Source of the DNA: Naasia sp. SYSU D00948
Lineage (GTDB): Bacteria > Actinomycetota > Actinomycetes > Actinomycetales > Microbacteriaceae
Reading direction: 5' to 3'
Assembly (NCBI RefSeq): GCF_017916515.1
Contig: NZ_JAFMTA010000001.1
Location: forward strand, 2,469,127 to 2,533,126
Length of the DNA: 64,000 bases
Part shown: positions 52,965 through 61,703 of the stretch, piece after piece
Numbering within the stretch: the first letter of the stretch is position 1
How the letters are laid out: each line of letters starts with the position of its first letter
Notes under the pieces: generated by a model
What the model was told of the DNA's origin: nothing
The model's input: the letters and a program-made list of their open reading frames with translations, nothing else
The model's database searches: none
Translations under genes and position numbers: made by a program

Positions 52965-53822
52965 GTGAGCGAGGCGCGCGCCTGCATCGGGATCTCCGGG
53001 TGGCGGTACCGGGGCTGGCGCGGCGACTTCTACCCGAAGGGCCTCGCCCAGCGGCTCGAGCTCGCCTACGCCGCCGAGCGCTTCGGGTCGGTGGAGATCA
53101 ACGGCTCCTTCTACTCGCTGCAGCGCCCGTCCAGCTACCGCGCGTGGGCGGAGCAGGTGCCCGAGGACTTCGTGTTCGCCGTCAAGGGTGGCCGGTACAT
53201 CACGCACATGCTGCGGATGAGGGGGGCCGAGGCCGCGCTCGGCAACTTCTTCGCCTCCGGGGTGCTCGCGCTCGAGGAGCACCTCGGCCCGGTGCTGTGG
53301 CAGCTGCCCGGTCGCCAGGCCTTCGAGCCCGAGGTCGTGGACGCCTTCCTGGCGCAGCTGCCCAGGACGACCGCCGAGGGGGCGGAGCTGGGCAAGCGGC
53401 ACGACGAGAAGCTGAAGGGCGAGCCGGCGCTGTCGGTCAACGCGGTGAGGCCCATCCGGCATGCGCTCGAGGTCCGCCACCCGAGCTGGGACTCAGCGGA
53501 GTGCGAGGAGGTGCTCCGCCGCCACGGCGTGGCGCTCGTGGTCTCCGACGGCGCGGGGAAGTGGCCGATGATCAGGCGCGTCTCGACGTCCGACTTCGTC
53601 TACGTGCGCCTGCACGGCGGCGACGAGCTCTACGTGAGCGGCTACTCGCCGGACGAGCTGCAGGCGTGGTCGGTGGAGGTCCTCGGCTGGCTCGACGGCT
53701 CGCCGGACGGCCTGCCCCGGGACGTCTACGTCTACTTCGACAACGACGCCAAGGGCTTCGCGCCCTGGGATGCGCTCGAGCTGCAGCGGCTCGTCGGCGA
53801 GGGGCGAACGTCCGCCGGCTGA
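52965..53822 (+). CDS. DUF72 (YecE-type) TIM-barrel protein, second paralogue
   Basis: 285-residue DUF72 protein. It begins CIGISGWRYRGWRGDFYPKG and carries VEINGSFYSLQRP, ALEVRHPSWD and VYVYFDNDAKGFAPWDA. It is longer than the paralogue at 16532 by an insertion around residues 130-160 (EGAELGKRHDEKLKG), which marks a separate subgroup. GTG start 45 bases from the divergent phosphoribosyltransferase. Confidence 0.85.
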   Translation: MSEARACIGISGWRYRGWRGDFYPKGLAQRLELAYAAERFGSVEINGSFYSLQRPSSYRAWAEQVPEDFVFAVKGGRYITHMLRMRGAEAALGNFFASGVLALEEHLGPVLWQLPGRQAFEPEVVDAFLAQLPRTTAEGAELGKRHDEKLKGEPALSVNAVRPIRHALEVRHPSWDSAECEEVLRRHGVALVVSDGAGKWPMIRRVSTSDFVYVRLHGGDELYVSGYSPDELQAWSVEVLGWLDGSPDGLPRDVYVYFDNDAKGFAPWDALELQRLVGEGRTSAG

Positions 53823-53851
53823 GGGCGTCGCGGTCCTGTCGGTGCGGGCTC

Positions 53852-53964
53852 GCGCGGATCAGGAGATTCCCGCCGTCTCTCTGCGCGGTTCAGGAGATTC
53901 CGGCCGTTTCGCACGCCGTTCAGGAGTGGCCGCGGCGTGTCGGAGGCGCTGTCCTGATCCGCGC
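53852..53964. repeat. 113-nt element with 13-bp perfect outer arms and internal repeats
   Basis: GCGCGGATCAGGA and its perfect complement TCCTGATCCGCGC mark the ends. Inside are three spaced direct repeats of a GNTCAGGAG unit (about every 30 nt), the middle one followed by ATTCCGGCCGTTTCGC. It fills the space between the DUF72 stop and the permease promoter. Confidence 0.7.
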
Positions 53965-54062
53965 AATCGGCTTCCCCGGGGGCGGCGCCGCGAGCCCGCG
54001 AGAGGTGCCCCCCGTTGTGGGGTGGACTGAACGTTCCACCTGACCGTCAGTAGGATTCAGCC

Positions 54063-57000
54063 ATGGCCGAGGCGTGGAAGGACCCTGCGGAGGCGCGGCG
54101 CGCGCGCTCCTCGGGCGACCCTTCCGACGACATCCACGACGACGACGAGCTCGCCGCCGCCCTCCGCGCCCAGCTCGATCGTCTGGCCGAGACCGGGGCC
54201 ATCCCCATCATCCCCGCGTCCGGCGTCCGACCCGGAGCACAGGGCCCTTCCGGGTCACCGGCCCCCGTCCCCTCTGGAACCGCGACAACCGCCGGCTCCC
54301 CTGGGGCGGTCCCACCGGTGGCCGGCGCCCGCCCGTCCTGGCCGACCTTCGCTCAGGCGGACTCGGCGAGACGCGGAACCAGAGAGGACGTGGGGGAGCA
54401 GCCCCCGCCCGGAGTCCGGAGAGCCGGTGGCGCTGCCGCAGCGACCCCGCCCGCGACCGCTCCGGACCGCCAGCCGGATGACGCTGGTGAGAGCCGCGAC
54501 GAGGGCGACCGGCCGGCCGGTGCCCGATCGGCGCGGGATGCCGTCGGCAGCTCCCCGGTTCCGCACTTCGCCCCGCCCGTCCTGCCCGTGCCGGAGGCCC
54601 CGCCGGAGCCGGTGGACGCGTCGTCCCCGCTGCCCGAGGGTCGGGCGCTCGAGCTGCTCGAGCAGCTGCAGCCCCGGCTCGCGGAGATCCGGCTCGACCC
54701 CCAGACCTACGAGGAGTGGCAGCGCTCCCTGCTCGACATCTCCGCGGAGGCCGGAACCATCCCACCGGCACCGGTGTCGACGCAGGAGGAGGAGCCGCTC
54801 GCGGGTCCCCGCCGGCGCTCCTCAGCGGAGCCGATGCCTGAGGAGGAGGAGCCGCTCGCCGGTCTCCGCCGGCGCTCGTCGGCGGTGCCGATGGCCGAGG
54901 AGGATCCGCTCCCCGGTCCCCGGCGGCGATCCTCAGCAGCGGATCCCCTGCCAGTGCAGGAGGAGGAGGCGCTCCCGGGTCCTCGTCGCCGCTCCGCCGC
55001 CGCTCCTCCGGCCGAGTCGCCGGTCGGCATCCCCGCCGAGGAGATCGCCGCCGAGGAGGCCGCCGCCGAGGCGGCCCCCGTCGGGCCGATCCCTGCCGCC
55101 GGGGTGCCGACCCCGCCCGCGCCGCCCCGCGAGGAGACCGGCTCGGTGTCCGCGAGGCGAACTGCGGAACCGGCGCGCGAGATCGACGTGCTCCCCGACG
55201 CTGAGCGGGCAGGGTCGGAGGTGGTCCCGGCCGGGCCGGGGGACGCGCGCTTCACGCCGCCGCTCGGGCTTCCCCCCGAGCCGTCGCTTCTCCCGTCGCT
55301 TCCCGACCTCACGAGCCCGGTCCAGCTTCCGCAGTCGCTGTCGGCGCTTCCGGTCGCCGAGGAGCACGCCGAAGAGGTCATCGACGCCGAGCTCGTCGAC
55401 GAGGACCAGCCGGCGGAGACGGAAGCGCCACCGGAGGCCGACGCGCCGTCGTCGGACGCCGTCGGCCCGGTCGACGTCCAGCTGGCCGTGCCCGCCGCCG
55501 ACGCGGCCGCTCTCGCCGTCCGCTCCCGTCCCGCCGTCGGGGAGGACGACGGGGACGAGGGCGAGGAGGTCGAGCGCCTCGACCTGGACGGCATCACGAC
55601 CGACACCGGACCCATCCGCACGGGGTCCGTGCCGATCGTCGCCGTCCTCGACCGCGACCTCGACGACGACGTCGACGACGTCGCTCCGCCCGAGGAGCTC
55701 CTGCCGGTGACCGGCTCGATCCCGCTCTCGCCGACGACGGAGACGGGACCGGTCGAGCCGGTGTCGAGCGCCAGCGTGCGCACGGGGACGATCTCCCTGC
55801 CCGTGCCGGAGACCGGTCCGCCCTCGCCGTTCGCGGTGGAGGAGGCGGACCTGCGGCCGATCGAGGAGGAGCAGCGCCTCCGCCGCCCCATCGCCCAGTT
55901 CTGGCTCTGGCTCGCCCCCAACAGCTCGGCGCTGACGCTGATCCTGGGAGGCTCGCTCATCACGCTCGGCATCAGCGTCCGCCAGGCGGTCGGGGCCGCC
56001 ATCCTCGGGGTCGCCCTGGCCTGCCTGCCGCTCGCCGCCAACGTGCTCGCCGTGAAGCGCGCCGCCCAGCCCGTCGCCGTCGCCTCGCGCGCCTCCTTCG
56101 GCGCCCGTGGCAACATCCTGCCGACCGTGCTGCTGCTGCTCGTGCGCCTGTTCTGGGCGTCGGCGCTGACGTGGCTCGCCGCCGGGACGGTGCGCTCCGT
56201 GCTGGCCGCCGCCGGCTGGGACGCCGTCGTGAGCCCGACGACGGTCGCCGTCGTGTTCGCCGTCGTGTTCCCGGTCGTCGCCTGCCTCGTCGCGGTCTTC
56301 GGGCACGGCCTGCTCGCCCGCGTGCACCTGGTGCTCGGCGGGCTGTCGGTCGTCCTCCTGCTCCTGCTGCTCGGCCTCACCGCGCCCCTCCTCGACGGCC
56401 CGGCGCTGCTCTCGCGGCCCGACGGGTCGCCCCTCGCCGTGATCGGGGCGGCGGTCGCCGTGGCCTCCCTGCTGTCGGTGGCGTGGGCCGCCGCGGGCGG
56501 CGAGCTCGCCCGCTACCAGCAGCCCGGTGCCTCGGGTGCCGCCACCGCGGCCTGGGCGTCCCTGGGTGCGGCGGCGCCCGCCCTCCTGCTCACCGTCTGG
56601 GGCGTGCTCCTGTCGGCGTCCTCGTCCGCGGGGGCGCGCTCGGCGCCGGTCGCGACCGTCCTGGAGCGGCTGCCGGCATGGGCTCCGGTGCCGCTGCTGC
56701 TCGCCGCCGTGCTGGGCCTGGTCGCGGCGCTCGCGACCGTGCTCTACTCGACGGGCCTCACCGCGGGTGCTCTCGGCATCCCGGGCAGCCGGGCCGTGCG
56801 CACGGTGCCCGCCGGGCTGGTCGCGATAGCCGTGGGCATCGTTCTCATGCTCGCCGACCCGCCCCTGGCGCGACTGCTCGGCGACATCCTCCCGGTCCTC
56901 GCGGTGCCGGTGCTCGCCTGGACGGGCATCATGGCGGCCGAGCTCGTGCTCCGGCCTCGCGCCTTCGACTCCGGAGCGCTGCTGCGGCGCGGCGGCTCGC

Positions 57001-57242
57001 GCGACGTCCGCTGGCCGACCGTGGTCGCCCTCGTCGTGATCTCGCTCCTCGGCATCGGGCTCGTCGGCGCGTCCGAGTCCGCGCCTGTCGCCGGATACCT
57101 GTGGGCGCTCTTCGGGGTTCCGGCCGACAGCGCGCTCGCGCAGTCGAACCTCGGCGTCCCGCTCGCGATCGTCCTGGGAGCCGCGACGGCCTACGTCGTG
57201 AACCGCGCGGAGTCCCGGCCCTCGGGGACCCCGCACTCCTGA
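54063..57242 (+). CDS. NCS1-like (purine/cytosine permease) transporter with very long disordered N-terminus
   Basis: 1059 residues. From about residue 606 to the end there are about twelve membrane helices resembling the NCS1 nucleobase:cation symporter fold (FWLWLAPNSSALTLILGG, SVRQAVGAAILGVALACLPL). The first about 600 residues are predicted disordered, rich in Pro, Ala, Glu and Asp. They include four imperfect repeats of a PLxGPRRRSSA type (about 240-315) and a very acidic part near 430-580. Such long cytosolic extensions are not part of the usual NCS1 protein (about 450 residues). Its role, perhaps regulatory or scaffold, and the transported compound are unknown. ATG 54063; an RBS is not obvious. 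Confidence 0.7.
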   Translation: MAEAWKDPAEARRARSSGDPSDDIHDDDELAAALRAQLDRLAETGAIPIIPASGVRPGAQGPSGSPAPVPSGTATTAGSPGAVPPVAGARPSWPTFAQADSARRGTREDVGEQPPPGVRRAGGAAAATPPATAPDRQPDDAGESRDEGDRPAGARSARDAVGSSPVPHFAPPVLPVPEAPPEPVDASSPLPEGRALELLEQLQPRLAEIRLDPQTYEEWQRSLLDISAEAGTIPPAPVSTQEEEPLAGPRRRSSAEPMPEEEEPLAGLRRRSSAVPMAEEDPLPGPRRRSSAADPLPVQEEEALPGPRRRSAAAPPAESPVGIPAEEIAAEEAAAEAAPVGPIPAAGVPTPPAPPREETGSVSARRTAEPAREIDVLPDAERAGSEVVPAGPGDARFTPPLGLPPEPSLLPSLPDLTSPVQLPQSLSALPVAEEHAEEVIDAELVDEDQPAETEAPPEADAPSSDAVGPVDVQLAVPAADAAALAVRSRPAVGEDDGDEGEEVERLDLDGITTDTGPIRTGSVPIVAVLDRDLDDDVDDVAPPEELLPVTGSIPLSPTTETGPVEPVSSASVRTGTISLPVPETGPPSPFAVEEADLRPIEEEQRLRRPIAQFWLWLAPNSSALTLILGGSLITLGISVRQAVGAAILGVALACLPLAANVLAVKRAAQPVAVASRASFGARGNILPTVLLLLVRLFWASALTWLAAGTVRSVLAAAGWDAVVSPTTVAVVFAVVFPVVACLVAVFGHGLLARVHLVLGGLSVVLLLLLLGLTAPLLDGPALLSRPDGSPLAVIGAAVAVASLLSVAWAAAGGELARYQQPGASGAATAAWASLGAAAPALLLTVWGVLLSASSSAGARSAPVATVLERLPAWAPVPLLLAAVLGLVAALATVLYSTGLTAGALGIPGSRAVRTVPAGLVAIAVGIVLMLADPPLARLLGDILPVLAVPVLAWTGIMAAELVLRPRAFDSGALLRRGGSRDVRWPTVVALVVISLLGIGLVGASESAPVAGYLWALFGVPADSALAQSNLGVPLAIVLGAATAYVVNRAESRPSGTPHS

Positions 57243-57258
57243 TCGCTACGCTGGACTC

Positions 57259-57999
57259 GTGACGGTGCGCGCGGCTCCCCAGGAGCAGGAGAAGCTACTC
57301 GACCTGCAGAGGATCGACACCCGGAGCCAGCAGATCCAGCACGCGAAGAGGACGCTGCCGCAGCTCGCCGAGCTCGCGCACATCGCCGCGGCGGGCGACG
57401 CGCTGCGCCGCCGGATGGCGACCGAGCAGGGCGCGCTCGAGGACCTGCGGACGGAGCTCGGCCGCATCGAGGCGGACGTCAAGGTCGTCGAGACCCGCAT
57501 CGCCCGGGACGCCGGCCGGCTCCAGAACACCTCGTCGATGAAGGACGCCCAGGGCCTCGAGCACGAGCTCGCGTCGCTCAAGCGGCGGCAGAGCGACCTC
57601 GAGGACATGGAGCTGACCGTCATGGAACGGCTCGAGGAGCAGGAGGGCGTGGTCGCGGGCCTCGAGGAGGAGCGCACGGGTCTCCTCACCCGCCGCGAGA
57701 CCCTGATGGCTGAGCGCGACAAGGCGGTCGCCGAGCTCGACGCGGAGGCCGCCGAGCTGGCGGCCTCGCGCGAGGCGCTGGTCGCCACGCTCCCGAAAGA
57801 CCTCGTCGAGCTGTACGAGCGGCAGCGCTCCCGGTACGGCATCGGTGCGGCGCTGCTGCGCCGGGGGATCTCGGGCGGCAGCAACGTCGCGCTGACCGCA
57901 TCCGATCTCGCCGCGATCCGCGCAGCGCCCGCCGACGAGGTCGTCCTCGACCCGGAGAGCGGCTGCATCCTCGTCCGCACCAGCGAGTCCGGCCTCTGA
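57259..57999 (+). CDS. CdsZ/zinc-ribbon-family coiled-coil protein with lost zinc site
   Basis: 246 residues. Two long antiparallel helices (about 10-170, heptad-rich) and a short C-terminal domain match the coiled-coil protein encoded by Rv2229c and relatives (CdsZ), normally ending in a four-cysteine zinc ribbon. Here the first CxxC is replaced by SGGS and the second CxxCG by PESGC, leaving one cysteine, so zinc binding is unlikely. It starts 16 bases after the permease stop and precedes rnpB, an arrangement like that in other actinomycetes. Confidence 0.8.
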   Translation: MTVRAAPQEQEKLLDLQRIDTRSQQIQHAKRTLPQLAELAHIAAAGDALRRRMATEQGALEDLRTELGRIEADVKVVETRIARDAGRLQNTSSMKDAQGLEHELASLKRRQSDLEDMELTVMERLEEQEGVVAGLEEERTGLLTRRETLMAERDKAVAELDAEAAELAASREALVATLPKDLVELYERQRSRYGIGAALLRRGISGGSNVALTASDLAAIRAAPADEVVLDPESGCILVRTSESGL

Positions 58000-58118
58000 C
58001 CGCTCTTTCGTCTGCGCTCGCCTGCGCTCCCGCGGGGAGTGCGGACGCGGCGCGACCGGCGGCGGGGGAGCGGATGTCCGCACGACCCGCGCGGGCGGAC
58101 GCCCGGTAGACTGCTCGA

Positions 58119-58496
58119 CCGGAATGGGTCGGCAAGACGGCCGCGTCATCCGCGAGGATGCCGAGGAACGTCCGGGCTCCGCAGAGCAGGGCGGTGGGTA
58201 ACACCCACCCGGGGCAACCCGAGAGCAAGTGCAACAGAGAGCAGACCGCCACGTCGCCTCGTGCGGCGGGGTAAGGGTGAAACGGTGGTGTAAGAGACCA
58301 CCAGAGGCCTGGGCGACCAGGCCTGCTGGGTAAACCTCGCCCGGAGCAAGGTCAAGCAGGGAACGTCGAGGCTGCTCGCTGAGTTCCCGGGTAGACCGCT
58401 GGAGGCGCACGGCAACGTGCGTCCGAGATAGATGGCCGTCCACGGTGTCGTCACGACACCCGGACAGAACCCGGCGTAGCAGCCGGCCCATTCCGC
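58119..58496 (+). ncRNA. rnpB: RNase P RNA, bacterial class A
   Basis: The 5' strand of helix P1 (GGAATGGGTCGG, 58121-58132) pairs with CCGGCCCATTCC (58483-58494). Universal core motifs are present: GAGGAACGTCCGGGCTCC near 58160, GAGAGCAAGTGCAACAGAGAG in the P3/P7 region, and the 3' core GGACAGAACCCGGCGTAGC. The RNA forms the catalytic part of RNase P, which matures tRNA 5' ends. Ends are set from P1 and may be off by a few bases. Confidence 0.93.
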
Positions 58497-58574
58497 CTCC
58501 CTTTCTCTTCTTTCGCGTCCCGCCTTCCGCGATCGGGGTGGGGGCGTCCGCGTGCGCGATCCGGTCCGCCTACG

Positions 58575-59252
58575 GTGGAGGGGATGCAGCACGGCTGGCT
58601 CTCCTGTCCCCGATGCGGGCGCGATCTCGACGGTGAGGACGGGGAGCTGCGCTGTCCCTCCGGGCACCGGTTCGAGGTCGGGCGCCGGGGGTATCCGTCG
58701 CTCGTCGTCGGGCGGTCCCCGCTCGTGCGGAGCGAGCCCGCCGCGGTCCTGGACGCCGCCGATGCGGAGTGGGGATCCGGACGGCTGGATGCCCTGATCC
58801 AGGCGGTCGAGGCGGTCCTGCCCTCGTGCGCCGGTGTCCGGGTGCTCGACTGCGGGTCCGATCTCGGACACCTCGTCGCGGCGGCAGCAGGTGGGCGCCC
58901 GGGGCTGCGGGCGCTGCTCGTCCGAAGCTCGCCGGCGGCCCTCGTGCGGGCGAGGGCCCGCTCAGGCGCGCACGGCGTGCTCGTCGACCCGAGCCGTCCC
59001 TGGCCGGTACGGGACGCGTCGGCCGACGCGGTGCTCTGCGCGTTCGCGGATCACCGGCCCGCCGAGTTCCACCGGGTCCTGGCGCCGGGCGGCGTCGCGA
59101 TCATCGTCGCCCCGCAGCGCCAGGCGGCCGCCGTGGACGACGACGTCTATCCGTGGTTCGAGCACGACCAGACCCGGACGGCCGCCGGTCCCTCCGGCGC
59201 CCCGGCGGCGATCATCCGCTTCCGCCGTCGCCGCCGTCCTCTCTCCTGGTGA
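58575..59252 (+). CDS. RlmA-like 23S rRNA (guanine) methyltransferase
   Basis: 225-residue SAM-dependent methyltransferase. The N-terminal zinc ribbon has CPRC and CPSGH, typical of RlmA (G745/G748 methylation). The SAM site is RVLDCGSDLGHLV, where the usual GxGxG is reduced to CGSDLG. The second motif is VLCAFADHRPAEFHRVLAPGG. At 225 residues it is shorter than usual (about 270), so activity on rRNA is uncertain. The start is GTG 58575 or ATG 58584. Confidence 0.7.
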   Translation: MEGMQHGWLSCPRCGRDLDGEDGELRCPSGHRFEVGRRGYPSLVVGRSPLVRSEPAAVLDAADAEWGSGRLDALIQAVEAVLPSCAGVRVLDCGSDLGHLVAAAAGGRPGLRALLVRSSPAALVRARARSGAHGVLVDPSRPWPVRDASADAVLCAFADHRPAEFHRVLAPGGVAIIVAPQRQAAAVDDDVYPWFEHDQTRTAAGPSGAPAAIIRFRRRRRPLSW

Positions 59253-59277
59253 CCGGCGCCCCCCGCCGTCCGACCGT

Positions 59278-59334
59278 CGAGATGCCACTTGGTGCTCCAA
59301 AAAACGGCGAATGGGAGCACTAAGTGGCATCTCG
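59278..59334. repeat. Intergenic palindromic repeat, family 1, copy C
   Basis: Arms CGAGATGCCACTTGGTGCTCC and GGGAGCACTAAGTGGCATCTCG pair with one or two mismatches around CAAAAAACGGCGAAT. On the reverse strand the core reads CCCATTCGCCGTTTTTT, aligning with copies A and B. It is located between the convergent ends of the methyltransferase and polyphosphate glucokinase genes. Confidence 0.75.
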
Positions 59335-59372
59335 GCGGGGGAGGGGACCCCGCACCGGGAAAGGAGCTGCCG

Positions 59373-60176
59373 TCAGGCGGTCGCCTTGTCGACCAGGTCG
59401 CGCGCGCCCTCGCGGGTCCGGGTGCCGGCGGCGTGCGCCGCGAGCGCGGCCGCGCCCAGGATGCCCGCGTTGTTCCGGAACTTCGCGGGGATGATCGGCG
59501 CGCGCAGGTCCAGGTACTTGAAGAACTCGTCCCAGTGCTTCGAGACGCCCCCGCCGACCACGAACAGGTCGGGGGAGAACAGCATCTCGAGGTGGGCGTA
59601 GTACTTCTGCAGGCGCTCGCCCCAGTCCTTCCAGCTGAGCCCCTCGCGCTCCATCGCCGCGTAGGAGGCGACCTTCTCGTAGTCCTCGTGGCCGTCGAGA
59701 GCCAGGTGGCCGAGCTCGGCGTTGGGCACGAGCACGCCGTTGTAGATGATCGCGCTGCCGATCCCGGTGCCGAGCGTCGTGAGGATCACGAGTCCGCGCT
59801 CGTCCTTCGCGGCGCCGAACTGCGACTCGGAGTACCCGGCGGCGTCGGCGTCGTTCACGAAGACGATGTCCCGCCCGAGCGCCTTCTCGAACAGCTGCTC
59901 GGCCTGCAGCCCGACCCACTTCTTGGACACGTTCGCGGCCGACATGGTCGTTCCGTGCTGGACGACGGCCGGGAAGCAGACGCCGACGGGCGTGTCCGCC
60001 GGAGCGTCGCCGAGCTGCGGGATCAGGGAGACGACGACATCGACGATGTCCTCCGGCGTGCCGCCCTTGGGCGTGGGCTTCTTGACCCGGTCCGACAGCA
60101 GGTCGCCCGTGTCCACGTTCACGATGGCGCCCTTGATGCCGGTTCCGCCGATGTCGATGCCGATCGCAGTCGTCAT
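59373..60176 (-). CDS. ppgK: Polyphosphate glucokinase
   Basis: 267-residue ROK-fold kinase that phosphorylates glucose with polyphosphate (and usually ATP). GIDIGGTGIKGAIV is the phosphate-binding loop, TTLGTGIGSAII the second, and NAELGHLALDG the ROK-type glucose site. Length is usual for actinobacterial PPGK. ATG 60176 chosen to begin MTTAIGID. It is monocistronic. Confidence 0.92.
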   Translation of the reverse strand: MTTAIGIDIGGTGIKGAIVNVDTGDLLSDRVKKPTPKGGTPEDIVDVVVSLIPQLGDAPADTPVGVCFPAVVQHGTTMSAANVSKKWVGLQAEQLFEKALGRDIVFVNDADAAGYSESQFGAAKDERGLVILTTLGTGIGSAIIYNGVLVPNAELGHLALDGHEDYEKVASYAAMEREGLSWKDWGERLQKYYAHLEMLFSPDLFVVGGGVSKHWDEFFKYLDLRAPIIPAKFRNNAGILGAAALAAHAAGTRTREGARDLVDKATA

Positions 60177-60321
60177 GCGATCCAACCTACTCGTGCCTTC
60201 GCGGCAGTCCCACGCCCTTGAGAACCCGGGCGGACCAGGGATATGGCGCCGGGACTCCGCATGCCATCATGGCCGGAGGAGCCGCCGGCGCGGCGGTCCG
60301 GATGCCGACCCGGAGGGTGTC

Positions 60322-60522
60322 ATGGGTGACGAGGACCAGCAGTGGTGGTACAACTCGCGGACCGGGGAGGTGGAGCGGGGCAAGATCTCGAACGCCCTCG
60401 ACCGGGTGGGCCCCTTCGCCACCGAGGAGGAGGCGCGGCACGCTCCCGAGAAGCTGCGGGAGAACGCGGCTCGCTGGGCCGCCGAGGAGGCCGCCGACAA
60501 CGACTGGGGCCGCCGCAGCTAA
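60322..60522 (+). CDS. Small conserved SPOR-like protein
   Basis: 66-residue protein starting with a Trp/Tyr-rich QQWWYNSRTGEVERGKIS and ending acidic and helical. It matches a small actinobacterial family often labelled SPOR-like because of the YNxxTGEVE...R.GPF layout. Function unknown. ATG 60322 follows CGGAGGG. Confidence 0.8.
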   Translation: MGDEDQQWWYNSRTGEVERGKISNALDRVGPFATEEEARHAPEKLRENAARWAAEEAADNDWGRRS

Positions 60523-60544
60523 CACCCTGCGTGTCCGTCTCCCC

Positions 60545-60690
60545 GCCTTCAACAGCGGGGCTGTCGGCCTCGCCTCGGCGGCGTCCCTGCTCGCCGTCAA
60601 CAGGCCGAAACTACAAGGACAGGCTGCAGACCGACCTGTCCTGCTGTTGAGCGCGAACTCGCCTGTTGAGCGCCAGAAGCACCACTCGCC
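60545..60690. repeat. Compound repeat region, CTGTTGAGCGC type
   Basis: TCAACAGGCC (60598-60607) faces CTGTTGAGCGCG (60644-60655), with inner arms AGGACAGG and CCTGTCCT. Two further near-identical units, GCCTGTTGAGCGCCAG and GCCTGTCGAGCGCCAG, follow. A shorter TTCAACAG unit lies at the left edge. The CTGTTGAGCGCGA arm is shared with the element at 31251-31330. It lies between convergent genes. Confidence 0.65.
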
Positions 60691-60732
60691 TGTCGAGCGC
60701 CAGGAGCGGCGGCGGGAGACGGAAGGCGGGGC

Positions 60733-61548
60733 CTACTCGTACTCGTGCTCGGGGGCCGGGTAGACGCCGGACTCCACGTCGTTCCGGAAGGACTCCACGG
60801 CCTGCGTGAGGACGCCGTGGAGGTCCGCGTACTTCTTCACGAAGCGGGGGTAGCGGCCCCCGTGCAGGCCCGCGAAGTCGGTCCACACCATGAGCTGGCC
60901 GCTGGTGTGCGGTCCCGCGCCGACGCTGATCGTCGGGATCCGGATGGACTCGGTCACCCGCTTCGCGACCTCGCTCGGCACCATCTCGAGAACCACCGCG
61001 AAAGCGCCCGCGTCCTCGACCGCATGGGCGTCGGCGAGGACGGCGTCGGCCGCGTCGCCGCGCCCCTGGACGAGGTGCCCGCCGATCTGGTGCTCGCTCT
61101 GCGGCGTGTAGCCGATGTGCGCCATAACCGGGATGCCCGCCGTCACGATCCGCCGGATCTGCTCGGCACTGCGCACCCCGCCCTCGAGCTTCACGGCCTG
61201 GGCGTGCGTCTCCTTCATGAAGCGGAACGCCGTCTGCAGGGCCTGGTCCGGCCCGAGCTCGTAGGAGCCGAACGGCAGGTCGGCGATGACGAATGCGCGC
61301 TGCGCCGCGTTCGCGACCGCGCGCGTCAGCGGGATGAGCTCGTCGACCGTGACCGGCACGGTGCTGTCGTAGCCGAGGACCACCTGGCCCGCGGAGTCGC
61401 CCACGAGGAGGAAGTCGATGCCCGCCTGATCGAAGATCGCGGCCGAGAGCGCGTCGTAGCTCGTGAGCCCGACGATCGGGATGCCGTTGTCCCGCGCCTG
61501 CTGGAAGTGCCGTTTCCGCACGCGCTTCAGGGGCGCCGGGTCGCTCAT
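60733..61548 (-). CDS. panB: 3-methyl-2-oxobutanoate (ketopantoate) hydroxymethyltransferase
   Basis: 271-residue enzyme that makes ketopantoate for pantothenate and CoA synthesis, using methylene-tetrahydrofolate. Metal and substrate motifs are FLLVGDSAGQVVLGYDST, ADLPFGSYE, AVKLEGG, VMAHIGYTPQ and VVLEMVPSEVA, and length is typical. It is 155 bases from the NAD synthetase gene on the same strand. In other actinomycetes panB is also close to a glnA2-type gene. Confidence 0.95.
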   Translation of the reverse strand: MSDPAPLKRVRKRHFQQARDNGIPIVGLTSYDALSAAIFDQAGIDFLLVGDSAGQVVLGYDSTVPVTVDELIPLTRAVANAAQRAFVIADLPFGSYELGPDQALQTAFRFMKETHAQAVKLEGGVRSAEQIRRIVTAGIPVMAHIGYTPQSEHQIGGHLVQGRGDAADAVLADAHAVEDAGAFAVVLEMVPSEVAKRVTESIRIPTISVGAGPHTSGQLMVWTDFAGLHGGRYPRFVKKYADLHGVLTQAVESFRNDVESGVYPAPEHEYE

Positions 61549-61703
61549 GCGCTCATCCTATTCCCAGCCGAAATCAAGGATCGCGGCCGGGACGGCCGAG
61601 CCGGGAGGCACGGAGCGGGAGTCTGCGAGGAACCAGACGAGCTCCGTCCGCCGGCAGGCCTCTCCTCGCCCCCACCGGGCGTCCCGCGCGAGCTCGGCGG
61701 GGA

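Noticed and set aside
61558-61703. Possible small minus-strand gene between nadE and panB ending ILDFGWE
   Set aside because: The frame reads well for about 45 residues but no ATG, GTG or TTG start with a ribosome site is present between the nadE stop and this stretch. Kept only as a note for comparative checking.
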